DNA from: Puccinia triticina | Lineage: Eukaryota; Basidiomycota; Pucciniomycetes; Pucciniales; Pucciniaceae | Assembly: GCF_026914185.1 (NCBI RefSeq) | Contig: NC_070569.1 | Span: forward strand, 5,642,001 to 5,706,000 | Direction of reading: 5' to 3' | Length of the DNA stretch: 64,000 bases | In this document: piece after piece, positions 38,210-50,213 of the stretch | Numbering within the stretch: the first letter of the stretch is position 1 | How the letters are laid out: each line of letters starts with the position of its first letter | Position numbers and translations under genes: made by a program | Notes under the pieces: model-generated | Seen by the model: the letters and a program-made list of their open reading frames with translations, nothing else | Told to the model about the DNA's origin: nothing | Database searches by the model: none

Positions 38210-41200
38210 CGGACTTACTTTGCGCACTGCGAAAAACACTTCGCGCACTGTGGGCGACCAATCCGCGACGTTGCGACGCAGTGCGCGCCCTCCGTCAAAC
38301 ACTTCGCGCACTGTGAATTCCCCCGAAAAAAAAAACAGACTTTTGCCAGTTTTTATTTGATAAATTGATAGATAGGGCTCTCATTACCCCATAAAAAATT
38401 TCTGGGTGTGGCTTGGGCTAGCCTTGAGTCCCCGGGAAATCACAAAAATCAAATCATGTTTTAATCCCGGAGGGGTCCAAAATAAAGCTTACAGTGATCC
38501 AGTAGCTCTATAATTTTAGCAGTATCATTTCACACGTTAAAAAACATGTGATTTTTTTTTTCAGAATTTTCCCGCAGCCCTGAGTGTGAAAATTTTGTGG
38601 ACTGTAGTTGCAAGCATTTCAAGGCCGTAATAGGTTCTGAAGATGACCACAAATCTCATTGGCTTGATTGAAACTGTTTATTATCATCTCCTTTTCAAAA
38701 CATCTTATTGATAGTATTTCATTGTATTTTACTCAGCCAAGGCTCACTTTAATTCACTGAGCAGTCAAAGATAAAATGAAAAAGTCTTCTTCAATTAGAC
38801 AGAACAGGAGTGGAAATAAAACATGTATTTTTTCTTGTAGAATCAAATAAATCAAGCATTTGGATATGTAAATAGACTACTCTAAATCTATAACAACTTG
38901 CAAGGCGGATGGGTCGTTAGGAAATCGGTGGTCCCATTCATCTCGATTTAATTGTATTATTGCCTCCCATTCTTTGGCGGTATTGCTTCTCCATTTAAAC
39001 CAGTGGGGATGTATTTTGGGAGCAGGATAAATGCTTCCTTCAAACTGGAAAGCATTGAAGTGATACTTCCCTTCGAGATAGACAATAAAGATTGGTGGGT
39101 TGTTGGTCGGCGCATGTGACAAGGGCAGGAAAGTCGCAACGATTAAGTTTGAAAGGTAAATCACCGGGCGTTGATACGCATCTGCAAGAAGATCGCCATG
39201 TCGAGGGAAATTCATCCAAAACTGTGTTGATTGAGCCGGTGTACGGAAGTAGTTGAGATTCAATCGTAATCGTTTGAATGGGACAGAATCGGAGATTACT
39301 GAAGTGTATTTCTCGTTCTTGTAAACCGGTTGATTATCCATTTCCTTAACCATTGCCCGACGAACATCCTTCCAAGAACCTTCGTCTAGGCCAATGCTTA
39401 CCGCTGCAGCTCTAAAACCGCAGTGCCCATCACCATCAACATCAAAGATTTTCGAAATGCTGGATCTGAATCGGCCAACCACCGCGGTATAATGAGGATG
39501 TGCCTTTCAACATGATTGCAATCAGAAAACGGGCATTATCGGTTTGAGTTTGATCAAGTGAATTCTTACTTGATTAAATTTCATCCATTCATTGGTATCT
39601 TCATCGTCATCGCTCTCTTCCGACACCGGAATCTCATCCTTTCCATTGTTGATGTCATTTTTGGCTTCTTCTTTTGACTTCGAACCTGTCTCGCAATTCT
39701 GATTGGTTGGTTGAACAACCCGACCCGACCTCTGTGATTTGATTTGAAAAAACAACAATCAGTCTTCATTGAGACTTGATCGATCATTCACGCTCACAGT
39801 CACTATCTTCAAGGGGTCAGCTGGGAGTTCATTGCTTTCGCTGTTGCTTCCGCTTCCGTCCGAAATCGAAGATGAGGCGCTCTCGCTTTCTGACTGCAAA
39901 ACGGTTGACTGTTTGGATATTGAATGATGTACAATATGGCGAACTATGTGAGTAAAAAACAGGTTACAATCAAGCAAGCAATCCAAACATTCATACCTTT
40001 GCAGTTTTTGTTGTTTTGCGCTTTTTCACATCGGTTTCATCCTTGCGAGGTCGTCCTCGCCGTCGCTTCTGGGTAGGCTCAAGGGGTTTCTGCTTGGGAG
40101 GTCGTCCAACTTTTCTCTTGGGGACTTGATACTCCCATGCCGACGGATCTCGTTTGGTCGACTTCTGTGATTGGTCTTTAGGCTTGTTCAGAGCACCTTT
40201 TGGTCGTCCTTTGTGTGGTTGTTCAATAGGCTCCCCAAAAGGAGACAGGACATGAGTCTGGTCGAGTAACTGAGCGAACTCGCGAATGTACCTGGGCTTT
40301 TCATGAGTTGAGAGCTTCTGAAACCTCTCGAAGATCTCGGAAAGAAAGGTGTTTTCGTGCTCTTCGTCAGTCGGAAATGTCTCTTTCACTTCCTCGGGGA
40401 TTACTTCCTGTGTAACACAAACAGGGAAAGGATAAGAAAACTTGTAATTCAAAGCAAACAAAAGGAGGAACTTGCAAGTTTTTCAGGAAGGTGCCATTGC
40501 GGGTGAAAATGATCAATCCCAACATAGAAACCATCCTCGTCTAGCTTTCGCATCTGGTGTGCACAGGGGATTCCCATTGGAGTTTCACACATAGCATCTT
40601 TGCACTCGGGCGATTTGTCCGAGACTAGTAGACAATGAGCTGCTCTGAGGGCATGGTGAGAGATCTTACCACCTAAGCGACCGAGAACTCGAGGAAGGTT
40701 ATTGATGTGCACTTGCTGTTGTGTCGCACATTCAATCCTCATTTCGTGAAGCTGATGTTTGACCGCATCATCCATGTCGGAGATAGTAGTGTGCATCGAG
40801 GATTTTGCTCCTTTGAGGAAGCGCTTGACAGCAGCATGAAGGCTCTCGATTCGGGAGGTGGTGACGTTGTTGAAATGCGGAACATCTCCAATGAGATACT
40901 TGACAAATCGATCCTTCAAAGGGATCCAGTTTTCGGCGAGATATTCCATAACGTCGGGCGTACAAGTCGATGCGAGCTTAGCGTAGTTTTTCTGATAAAT
41001 TTCTGGAGATTTAGAGACCACCAGGTAGTTCCACGCCTGTCGGAATGTTCCGTAGTCTTCATCACCAAGGATCGGACGGCATTGCGCGTATAAGTTTTTG
41101 CCCATGTGCCACTGACATAAGAGATTTCGAGCGCTCGGAAAGACAGTTTCAATAGCGTTCATCAACGCTTGCTCCTTGTCGGTGAGAATAACAGAAGGAA

Positions 41201-42659
41201 TGTGAGGTTGAAGGGCCAGTTTCAGCTGTTGTAAAGCCCACGTAAAATCGCTGTCTTGCTCCTTTGAGATGAAGCAAAAAGCAAATGTGAAAGAGCGATT
41301 GCACGAGTTGACCCCACCAATGTGCAAGAGTGGCATCTTGTAGCGATTAGTCTTGTAGGTAGCGTCAATCTGAATGCAAAAGTGATGTTTCTTGGCGAGT
41401 TCTAACGATTCCGGAAGCGCAAAGAATAATGCAGATAAGCAATCCGAGCCAGTCTTGATGTCTACTGAAGATTTGATTTGGTATTTAAAACCTTTCGATC
41501 TGAGGGCTTCAATCACGCGGATCATCGGTGGCGATCGTTCAAGCTCCATTCTTCCTTCTTTATAGTTAAAGTTGTGAATGGCCTTCAATGGCGCAAGGAG
41601 AGGAGTCGGGCCCATTTTCATCAGTGTGTTTTTCACTTTGATCGGCATAACACCGGCAGAACGAAGCAATATCATTTGTTCCTTCTGATCGGCTGTGAAT
41701 CTTCGGTGAACAACATGGGCAGAAGGGTGTTCGGATGGGGCGTGATTATGGTCAGGATTTTTGATATCCAAGTCCCAATTATTGGTGATTGGGTCGTGTG
41801 TTAAGACAAGTCAAAATGGGCAGTTTGTCTTGCGGGTCTTGTTGCTGCTGTCTTTCATTCTCGGAGCGCTAGGGTCTTCATTTCTTTTCTTTTCGATTTC
41901 TAGATTATCTTCATTTCCTTTGGTGTTGTCCAGAGTGTCGGTCATGTCAGTCAAAGCTTTTCGATGAGGCCGATATTTACCAGATCGATCGCGTTGATAA
42001 ATCACCCGGTCTACGCCATTGACAGGATAGGATCGGGCTTTCACAATTGCATAGCCATGCTCCTTAGCCCAGCTCTGGATGCTCTCGAAGCAAGCGTCTT
42101 TTGAGGTATAGCTTTGTGCTGGGGGTGCTGGAATTGGCGGATGGTGTTCTTCTTCGACTGGAGTTTGCTCGGATCTAGATCTAGCGTCTTCGGGTAGAGA
42201 ATCTTCTCTGTTGTTTGGTGGTACGGAATCCATTGACAAGTTGAGAGCATCAATAGGTGGAGGATCTTCCTTGGTGTTGGGTGCGGAAGCCATCGCGGCG
42301 GCGAGAGGATCCATGGTCTTAGGAGAAGCAACAAAGTTGGAGGTGCAATGAGCTTCTCAGGTTACGGGGGACAGTTTTTAGACCCCCGAATGCCATGCAT
42401 TCATTATTTTTTGGTTTAATTAATCAATAATTTCTTACATTAGACTAAGAGCCAGAAACACCTCCAGAAATTTTTTGTGGGGTAATGAGAACCCTATCTA
42501 TTGATTCATCAAATAAAAACTGGCAAAAATCCGTTTATTTTTTTGGGGGAATTCACAGTGCGCGAAGTGTTTGACAGAGGGCGCGCACTGTGTCGCGACG
42601 TCGCGGATTGGTCGCCCACAGTGCGCGAAGTGTTTTTCGCAGTGCGCGAAGTAAGTCCG
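38210..42659 (-). mobile_element. Mutator-like element (MULE) with OTU domain
   Basis: 4450 bp with long terminal inverted repeats of about 200 bp, starting CGGACTTACTT and containing repeated CTTCGCGCACTG words. TAAAAATA flanks both sides (38202-38209, 42660-42667), an 8-bp duplication inside the Gypsy LTR. It encodes one five-exon gene on the minus strand, with one nonsense codon, and is the youngest of the four nested insertions. Confidence 0.95.
38877..42314 (-). pseudogene. MULE transposase with AT-hooks and OTU cysteine-protease domain
   Basis: Five exons, all multiples of three: 42314-40476, 40407-39997, 39908-39798, 39731-39570 and 39503-38877 (about 1049 codons). The first intron has a GC-AG donor (gcaagt). 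The N-terminus is FAR1-like (SIQSWAKEHGYAIVKARSYP). The DDE core shows D (QIDATYKTNRYKMPLLHIGG), D (ILTDKEQALMNAI, then CQWHMGKNL) and E (TTSRIESLHAAVKRF), followed by a SWIM-like C-x8-C-x-H finger (CETPMGIPCAH). Exon 2 has AT-hook motifs (KVGRPPK, RRRGRPRKDE). Exon 5 is an OTU domain (DVDGDGHCGFRAAAVSIG with the catalytic Asp/Cys pair; KYHFNAF with the His). The only interruption is TGA at 41811-41813, after N-C-P-F, an apparent CGA to TGA change. OTU domains are known passengers of MULEs, probably countering ubiquitin-based silencing (inference). Confidence 0.93.
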
Positions 42660-44279
42660 TAAAAATATACAAATAAAATATGAAAAGTAGTTTTACATAT
42701 GAAAGAGACATTATTACTCTTACATATGTAAAACTACGCAAAAAACATTAAAAACACTTATAAATAATTAATTACTTAGCTTTGTGTAATTAATAAGTAA
42801 AATATTATGAAAGATTCTGATTCTACGGGTAAAATAACCTAGGGTACCTCACTTACATGTACCCTTAATTATTATCCCTTCCTTGTGTAAACTAACTTCA
42901 AAGTTTACGCAAGTGCATCACGCCCCGCGTGGATGCACTTGTATGCACATATATATATAAGTACATATATTTACAACCATTTTCAGTGACGTAACTGAGG
43001 TGTTGTGTACAGTTCAAAAGATAGCTTTATTTGTTGCGTGGCGCACCCAAGCCCGCGTGCTTTGTTGCCTAGAGCTCAAGCCCGCGCTCCTAGTGTAAAT
43101 ATATGCATAATGCATAAACTAGCCCGCAACCAAAGCGCTCAGGTTACCAATAAGTAAGAATGGGCCAGAATACGCCCCAATAACAATATTACATGTGTTA
43201 TAGGGCTTGTACACATGTAATTAATCACCAAACAAGATGTAATTACCACGTCATTCAATATAAAAACATTCTAGACTGAAAAGAGCTCTTGCAGCGTGCA
43301 CAGGAGACACTAGAAAGCGCCCCAGCTTCTCCCAAGCCTCACTACACGTAAATTACAACTGTAGTAAATATGTAGAAGGGGTCAAATGAACTGGAGCAAT
43401 CAATAAGCGCCTCCAGAACATGTATAAAGCACTGCTTACACGTGTACTAGTACACAGAAGCCAGTTCTAGTACCTTCTGTGGCACATTTTCACGGAAATG
43501 AGCGTCACAGAACCCCCAAACCAGCCCCCATGACGTGTAAGGCACGTGTAAAATCACGCAGAACCTCTGTAAAAGGTCCTTGGCAACCCTTGTATCCAAG
43601 CCCCAAGGTTCCACGACCCACAGCGCCTTCTAGCGCAACCAAATTGCCTCAGAATGCGCCCACAAGTGTCCCCATGTCCCCTGGGCGCCCCTGGAGGCCT
43701 GCCTAGGCTATATAAAGGGCCCTTTCTCCGCCCAAAAGGAGATCCCCCAGCTTTACATTACCTATTAGAATTTTACCCGCCTTCAACAGCCTCATTAGCC
43801 TGTGATTTGCCAGGTAAAATACCTACTTTCGTGATTTTTAGCCCCAATTTCCGCCCTGAAGCTGTCCAGTAACCACCCTGCCCTCAAGATTACCACTTCT
43901 GAGCGCCTCCAACTGCCCAACTTCACGCCTGAAGAACCTCAAGTGCCCCTAGGGTCTTATACTAGTAAGTTTAAGCCCCTTCTCTTGAGATTCTCCACTA
44001 TTTCTTTCTGGGATTTAAAACACCCCTGTTTACAGGCCCCAGATCTTCATTCTAGAGGGATTAAACACCCCTGATTTATCAGGCCCCTCTTTAAAATTAA
44101 TTATATTCATTTTATTACGTCAAATTGGCCCAAATTGCCTTATTCTTACGCCATAATTCCCAACAATTACGTTGGAATTAACCCTTATAACCTTGTCTTA
44201 GAGTTTTATAACTCTAATCTTTTGCTTTGCACCACGTGTAGCTAGAAGGATAATATCCTTGGCATCACGTAGGCTGACA

Positions 44280-44921
44280 CTCCCTGACATTACTTTCGCC
44301 ACCAACTTATTAGCTCAGTTCTCTAGCAACCCAAACGAAGCTCATTGGTCCGCCGTGAAACACTTATTAAGATACCTCAAAGGAACAATGATGCTGGGTA
44401 TCCACTATACTCAGACCAAGGATCCTGATGACGGTCTCTGTGGATGGGCTGATGCCGGCTACGCCACATCGTTGATCACTAAGAAGTCCACGTCGGGTTA
44501 CGTAATCACTATGTACGGTAACCCCATCTGCTGGTCGACCAAGAAACAGCCAGTGGTGGCCCAATTGACTACTGAAGCCGAGTTTGTAGCGATCAACAGG
44601 TGTGCCAAGCAACTTTGATGGCTGACCAATCTAGTATTGAATCTTGGTATCAAGATCAAAGCTCCGATCATGAAGAATGACAACTCCGGAGCTGTTTCCA
44701 TAAGTAAAGAAGCTCAACTGAATGACAACACGAAGCACATTGAAGTACGGTTCCAATACGTCCTAGAACTAGTTTCCAAGAAACAGTTGACAATTCAGCA
44801 AGTATCTAGTCAAGACATGATTGCCGATGGGTTAACGAAGCCACTCGGATTCATCAAGCTGGAAGACTCAAGAGCCCAACTCCACCTTACCGACTCAGAA
44901 TCAAGGAGGAGTGTCAAATAG
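44280..44921 (+). pseudogene. Copia Pol 3' part (RNase H)
   Basis: Continuation of the Copia reverse transcriptase/RNase H after the nested Gypsy: DITFATNLLAQFSSNP, then GWADAGYATSLITKKSTSGY and the STKKQPVVAQLTTEAEFVAI block. A TGA at 44616-44618 (after CAA CTT) interrupts the frame, which then continues to the end (SQDMIADGLTKPLG). The junction residue is changed from the usual R to L at the duplicated target. Confidence 0.92.
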
Positions 44922-45485
44922 GTAATTCTGGCCGGGCTGCGGCAGGGTTATGCATATGTATACTGGCTATGCATGTGCGGATGAGGAGTTAAGTTCACAT
45001 CCCCGTTGCACGTGTGTGAATCCCCAGACTCGACAAGAACCAAGACACTCAACCGTCCTAGCACTTGACCACCACCCTTAATCCACTGTCCGCTTCAACC
45101 AACCTGCCTGTTCCTAGTTCCGACTACCGCTCACTTTAAGACAACCGAGATTTAGGAGGAGCTCGGAAACAATCAAGTGGAGGTATAGCTTATTCCGGCA
45201 CTTGATCCCGTTCTTATTCCTCTTTTCCTCTCTATTGCTTAATGTTGATCATGTTTCTTCTTTCAGGCTTGTTATTGTTTCTCTCTCCCATTATAATCTC
45301 TCATTGTCTATATTAGAGTCACAGATTGGACTAGAACAACTCAAGGTACTTAATGATTTCATTCCTTTTCTCATTATGTGCTCTTGCTTATTTTCTCTAC
45401 AAATCTTTTGTTTGCTTCAAGTCTTTTTACTACTATTAGCTTTTGATTTAAGTTGCAATAAAGTGTTTGATCTCAAAAACCTACA
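44912..45485 (+). repeat. Right LTR of Copia
   Basis: 574 bp, same length as the left LTR. TCATG follows at 45486-45490. Confidence 0.95.
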
Positions 45486-45486
45486 T

Positions 45487-45504
45487 CATGTACGCGCGTA
45501 CATA
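45487..45504. promoter_or_regulatory. Palindrome site 3, split by the Copia insertion
   Basis: CATGTACGCGCGTACATA. Its first bases are the Copia target duplication; before insertion the left part lay at 25131-25134. In the un-nested element it is 701 bp upstream of the ATG at 46205. An 18-19 base G-run follows directly. Confidence 0.6.
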
Positions 45505-45621
45505 GGGGGGGGGGGGGGGGGGCTCATCCTGCCAGAAGCTATCATGATTTGAGATAACCTGATATACACTCAGTCAATTTGGTACAACTGCGGGACCGGA
45601 AGTGAGTCTGATGTCCACTCT

Positions 45622-45639
45622 AATGTACGCGCGTACATG
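45622..45639. promoter_or_regulatory. Palindrome site 4
   Basis: AATGTACGCGCGTACATG (17 of 18 positions), 135 bp after site 3 and 566 bp upstream of the plus-strand gene that starts at 46205. Confidence 0.6.
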
Positions 45640-46204
45640 AGTTTGCACCAACTTCAGAAATCCTTGAAGTTCACTTGTGCATGCGACCTCACCTGACTTA
45701 TCCAAATTTCTCTGCCAGTTGCCCATAATCTTGTAATTAAGATCATTGCTCCAGATCTGGGCAGTTCCATGAATAATCTGAGTAACAGTCTAATGAAGTT
45801 ATTCAAACATTACAGCTGTCCTGATCACTTCATCATGCGCATGACTGTTGACTGCAAAACGTCTCCTACCAAAACCATGAATTCGCACATCACAAACTTT
45901 ACACATTACAGCCTGAGGAATCTATTGGCTAAGTTAAAACCATGCTTAGTCTGGTTTTGGTCATACCAAATAGATCCGTCAGCAAATCTAATCACAAAGG
46001 TGGATTGTGGGTGGACAAAGGCTGAGTGAAAAATTTTCACACAAGGGGATCATTCTGGAATGAAATCCTCAATATATAAGTGGCTCCTCCTCCTCTGCAC
46101 TTTCACCTCATTCCTCCCCCATCATCGCATCATTTATTTTTGTGACCCCCCCACATCCTCAAAAACCATTGGCAAAATAACTACTGCTCTCAATTCATAT
46201 TAAC

Positions 46205-48775
46205 ATGGCAGAGCCAGAGTCCAGAATTGCCCCTCAGCTTCCTCAGGAATCAACATCTCTGCAACCACCCCTCCCATCAGATGCTCTGACTCCACCACCA
46301 AGTAAGTCGATAGGCTTATCCTCATGATCACCCCCCAGGCTGTTTCTCACTTTACCCATATCCCCCTAGGTCAGCAGGCGCTTGAAGCAAACTTTCCAGT
46401 CAAGATGTTACCAGAACCCACTTTTGAGGAGTTTGCAATTAGCAAAAGTGATCCCGGCGGCCCTCTTCCAATGAATCCTACGGAACCAATCCTTGATAAT
46501 GAAATCCAGCAAATTACAGCAGAGGAATTTGGACAAACAATCCAAGCTGCTGAGCAAGCAGCCAAAGGGCTGAGAAATCTCAAGCTCCCCCGCAGTTGGA
46601 AACACCTAGTTGATGTCCTCGCTAATTCCATTACCAGCACAAAACGCAGTGAGTTCAAGTTTTCCAAGATTTCCCTCCCCATCCGGATGTTGCCTTCTCT
46701 TTTGACTGAAGCTCTTTCAAAGCCTGGGAGGAAACAGGCGAGATTGCGGACGATGAAGCCATCAAAATTGAATCAATCAAACCAAGCTCCACATCACCTC
46801 GAACATCGACTGGAGCAACTTCAAGCAAGCCGCCCAAGAAACGAGCCAAAAAAGGTGCCTCTGGTCGGCCAGCCGACTTGTTGGAAAAGAATACCAAGAC
46901 TCCAACAAACAGTAACGATTCCAATCCAGCAGCTCTCTCAAACAAATCAGACACATCTCAGCTTACCATCCCAAAACATGCCCCTACCGAGAATCCAAAC
47001 ATTAACACCCCAATGGGTGCACAAGCAGCTCTTGCCACCATCAGAGACTTGGAACCGCACCTCTCTCCGGATACCCCTGATAATGCTGTGCAGGCTTCAC
47101 CAACTCTACCTGCCGACTCTCAAGTTGGACCTGTAGCTCGCGACTCAGTGGTTGGAAATCCAGAACATCATATCCCGCCCAAATCCTCTCCATCAGCTGC
47201 GACTGAGACCAACAACGCGAAAGCTGGGGTCTCCAACACTAATCTAGCCGCTCCGGTGGAGCCACCTGCACACGGAACAACAACGGCCCCTCAACCATCC
47301 CCAACCAACCAAGTTCTGCAACCTTCCCAAAGTATCCCAGAAACCCATTCTGGTCAAGCAAATCCAACCCCAAGTGGCCCATCCAACCCAAACCCTTCCG
47401 ATACCGCTGCTCAGGTTGTTGTTTGCCCGCTGACAATCCTCAAGTCTGTTGATGTGCGAATTAAAGTTGTTCATATTCACCAAGATTTCGAGGGATCCAA
47501 ACCATCTTGGCAAAGGTACCAAACCACCTGGGCTTCCCTCACGTCTCTGGTTCAATTTTGTGTACAGTCCATGCACGCTTCAACTCCTTCAAACCCTGAA
47601 TTCCAATTCCAACGCACGGCATGCTCATACGCATCATGGATTAAAACAATCAGCTCCCTGGGTAAGTGTTCTTTTCTTTTTTCTACATTCCTGTCTCCAA
47701 ACACAGCGTAACTTACTGTTAGGTTGTTTCTCCCATGTATCTAGCGGACAGCTTCTTGTCACCATCCACCAATGAACAGTGGTACTGTCCCGACATCATT
47801 GAATTCCCCTTGCTTGCCACATTTGGAAACAAGGACAAATCCATCCCTCCGCAATCCTACATCTCTACTGCTGCAAAGACACCCCATCCCAAATCAACTC
47901 TAGTCCGGTTCCTTTATCGACTTGCGCACCCTACCAAAACCTCCATCTCAGAGTGGGCAAAGCTTGTTGCGGCTTCTGTGGAGATCATGGCCGATAGTCT
48001 GTACAAGCCACCCGTCCCCACAACCCAGCAGAGCAACGATCAAATCATTCAAGGCGTACAAGTACTTCAATACATCGAGGCCATCAAAAACCGCCCCTCC
48101 AGCTTTGAGTCTGCCGAAGAAAATCCTACCTCAGATGCTCCAGCCCCCCAGCGATCTCATTCTTTCGATGTTCTCCATGATTTCTTAAACCTCATTCTTG
48201 ATGTTCTCTCAGCATATGTCATCTTCCAAACTCATGCACTCAGCGAGCCCCCACAGACAGAGGTGCACAAGAAAACCAATAAGCGGAACCGCGGTGCCAC
48301 CCATAAATCATCTGATGCTCTCACTCCGATGAACCAAGAATCATCAGAATTGATCCAGCTTTGAGATGAATCAACTCGCAAACTACATTCCTACCAGCGT
48401 CGTCAAAACTACCAGCCCTTGATTTTTTTCCTCCTCAGTGGTGTTCGCGGTCTTTTTCTAGCATCCAAGAACCACCGCCACGCCGTTGTCTCTGATTGCA
48501 TGGAATTCACCCAGGTAATCTCAGTAATTAAACAACACTCAAGTTCAACTCATACGCCCGAAGAACCCATCTGGAAAAACCTCTCAGCATACATTGTTAA
48601 CATATTCTCCCCTGTCTTCCGCCTGCCGAACAGAATCTCCCACATGGAAAAGACCCCAACCCGACATGAGATTGCTCAGGCCATTACTCTTGATTTTCTC
48701 AGTCATTGGGCAGAATGCCAGCCCACTTCACCTTTCCTTATTCCCCATGCTTCCCGTCATATAGAAGACATTTGA
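46205..48775 (+). pseudogene. Cargo gene F: large Pro/Ser/Thr-rich unknown protein
   Basis: Four exons with matching phases: 46205-46301, 46370-46652, 46712-47661 and 47745-48775 (787 codons). The N-terminus is followed by QITAEEFGQTIQAAEQAAKG. After a basic PPKKRAKKGASGRP segment (possible nuclear signal) comes a long low-complexity region, then a globular-looking C-terminal half (QRYQTTWASLTSLVQFCVQS, EQWYCPDIIEFPLLATFGNK, DVLHDFLNLILDVLSAYVIF). A TGA at 48362-48364 (after CAG CTT) interrupts the frame, which continues open for 137 codons to 48775, so the end is probably the ancestral terminus. No family recognised. The exon 2 donor is weak (gttcaa). Palindrome sites 3 and 4 lie upstream. 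Confidence 0.65.
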
Positions 48776-49516
48776 TTTTTTAAACTTGTACATATACATC
48801 AGTACATACGCTGAAGTTTATTGCTGTCTGGCCTCTTCTCACTCAAACTGTTCTTCTTGTCTTTTATTCCTTTTGTGATTTGTTCTTTTATATCTCAAAT
48901 TCAGCTTCCCAGATACCAAGCCTGTACTAGTCAACTGTTGTTCCGAGCCACAAATGTTTATAAGTAATTCATCTTACCCTGATGCGCTTAAGATTAAAAA
49001 TTGCCATTGTTCTGCTGATTTCTGAAATGAAGTCTCTCCAATGCTCTCCCTTACATCTGTTTGTGCGTTTTGCAAACCGTGGAATGTGTAACACTTCCAA
49101 ACACCAAGCATATTCTTGCCTCAGACAATGGGTATTCATCAACGAAACCTCAGTGACCATAGTAGTCTTCCTTCCATGCATCACTTGCGGCTTCTAGTCA
49201 TTGGCGCATGGGATATCTTTTCATTTGATAACGGTTTTAATTCATTTCTCCTTTAGGACATAAGTTATATATATGTAGTAATCTTTGAGAAAAATCAAAC
49301 TAAATGCCAATCGTCACGTTTGGCGGCGGTGAAATTTCTTGGTGGATTTTCTTTGTATAGTGCGGGGTGCCTTCCAATCCTTTGCTTCGAGTTTGTATCT
49401 CTTTTTTGGATCACTCCTCAAGCCGTATTGAGTTACTTCTGATTGAGGAAGTTTCACTATACACTCAACCTAATATGATATACACCCAGACCACGAGTCA
49501 GTGCTTATTGTTAGAG
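48776..49516. other. Intergenic region inside the giant element
   Basis: This lies between the 3' ends of the convergent cargo genes F and G. No gene recognised; AT-rich, presumably 3' untranslated sequence of both. Confidence 0.4.
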
Positions 49517-50213
49517 TCAATCTTGATTATATGGAGTATCACATACACCAACAGAAACAAATCTGTAGCGGACACTGGGAACTCGAGCTGCGTTGCCACT
49601 AAATCTAATACAATCTCCGTGTTTGAGGTCTTGAAAGTTTTTGAGCGCCTCCGAATTGAGTGAACACAAATTGATTTGACCTGAGTGGGACTGCGCAGGA
49701 ACAAGGTCAGCAATTTGATGGGGCACACTCAAGCAAATGTTCATGGGCATTTTAGAGAACTGCTATATTTAGTGTTCAGTCTAGAGGTAAATCCCATACC
49801 TGCTTGATGGTATTATCCACAATTTCAAGATGAGAGACCCTCTTGTGAATCGGATGCCAGTGGACCTGCACAACTCGAGCCATACCAAAGACCTGGGCAT
49901 TTTCGTATTGATATAGGTTGGGAAGTTCTCCATGGTGAATATACCAATTGAGGTTCTCTACAGTAATCGTTGGTTGGTTGGATACAGGACACAATGATAA
50001 TTTTCCACATAGGAAGATCTGGCTGAGAGTATTGTCGAAGATTGCAGGAATATCAGGATCGTGAAATTTGAGCACAACATGATATTCTTGATACCCAGTG
50101 AATGATGGGGGAAGATTAAATGATGCAATAGGGGTCCCAAGGTGTATTTCATCTCCAACTCGTTGTATACTACGTGTATTTGCAAGAAGTAAATTGGCAG
50201 CAATCTCAATCAT
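49517..50213 (-). CDS. Cargo gene G: unknown protein, paralogue of gene H
   Basis: Two exons, 50213-49800 and 49759-49517, joined in phase 0 by a 40-nt intron, give 218 residues with no nonsense codon. The start is fixed by ATG 50213, whose protein MIEIAANLLLANTRSIQRVG lines up with the start of gene H. Both proteins share A-N-x-x-L-x-x-N-T, G-D-x-I, a strand-like I-x-L-x-G-x-L block followed by P-T-I-T-x-E-N-x-N-W and x-H-x-G-x-L. A later x-x-G-D-x-I-x-x-x-G (here LKHGDCIRFSGN) recalls the strand pattern of OB-folds, but that is only suggestive. Palindrome site 5 lies 493 bp upstream. Confidence 0.68.

Larger units (their letters stand above)
29529..44279 (+). mobile_element. Chromodomain Gypsy (chromovirus) nested in the Copia
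   Basis: The termini are TGTCAGC...GCTGACA. It inserted into the Copia RT/RNase H junction; the flanks CGCCC (29524-29528) and CTCCC (44280-44284) are a 5-bp duplication with one change. Left LTR 29529-31183; right LTR split by the MULE. A purine tract (GGGGTAGGGAA) ends at 38166. Without the MULE and its duplicated 8 bp the element is 10,293 bp, long for a Gypsy because of the 1.65-kb LTRs and an extra N-terminal region. Confidence 0.95.
38167..44279 (+). repeat. Right LTR of Gypsy, split by the MULE
   Basis: Its first 43 bp are 38167-38209; the remainder is 42668-44279. The Mutator-like element and one duplicated 8-mer lie between. Total LTR length 1655 bp equals the left LTR. Confidence 0.93.
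25135..45485 (+). mobile_element. Copia LTR retrotransposon, split by a nested Gypsy
   Basis: LTRs begin TGTCAAATAGG and end CCTACA, with a TCATG target duplication outside each (25130-25134, 45486-45490). A candidate primer site (TGGTAGCGAGAG, 25709) follows the left LTR and a purine tract (AAGGAGGAG) precedes the right LTR. The internal region is interrupted at 29528 by the Gypsy element. The insertion point lies inside a copy of the 18-bp palindrome of the giant element: the right half and the TCATG on the left rebuild that site. Confidence 0.95.

Noticed and set aside
13665..48775. Recoding of TGA as an amino acid
   Set aside because: All TGA codons fit T-CGA to T-TGA decay, the SNF2 copy has other inactivating changes, and the host gene nse4 shows no internal TGA. 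Mutation is simpler, though I cannot exclude it by sequence alone.
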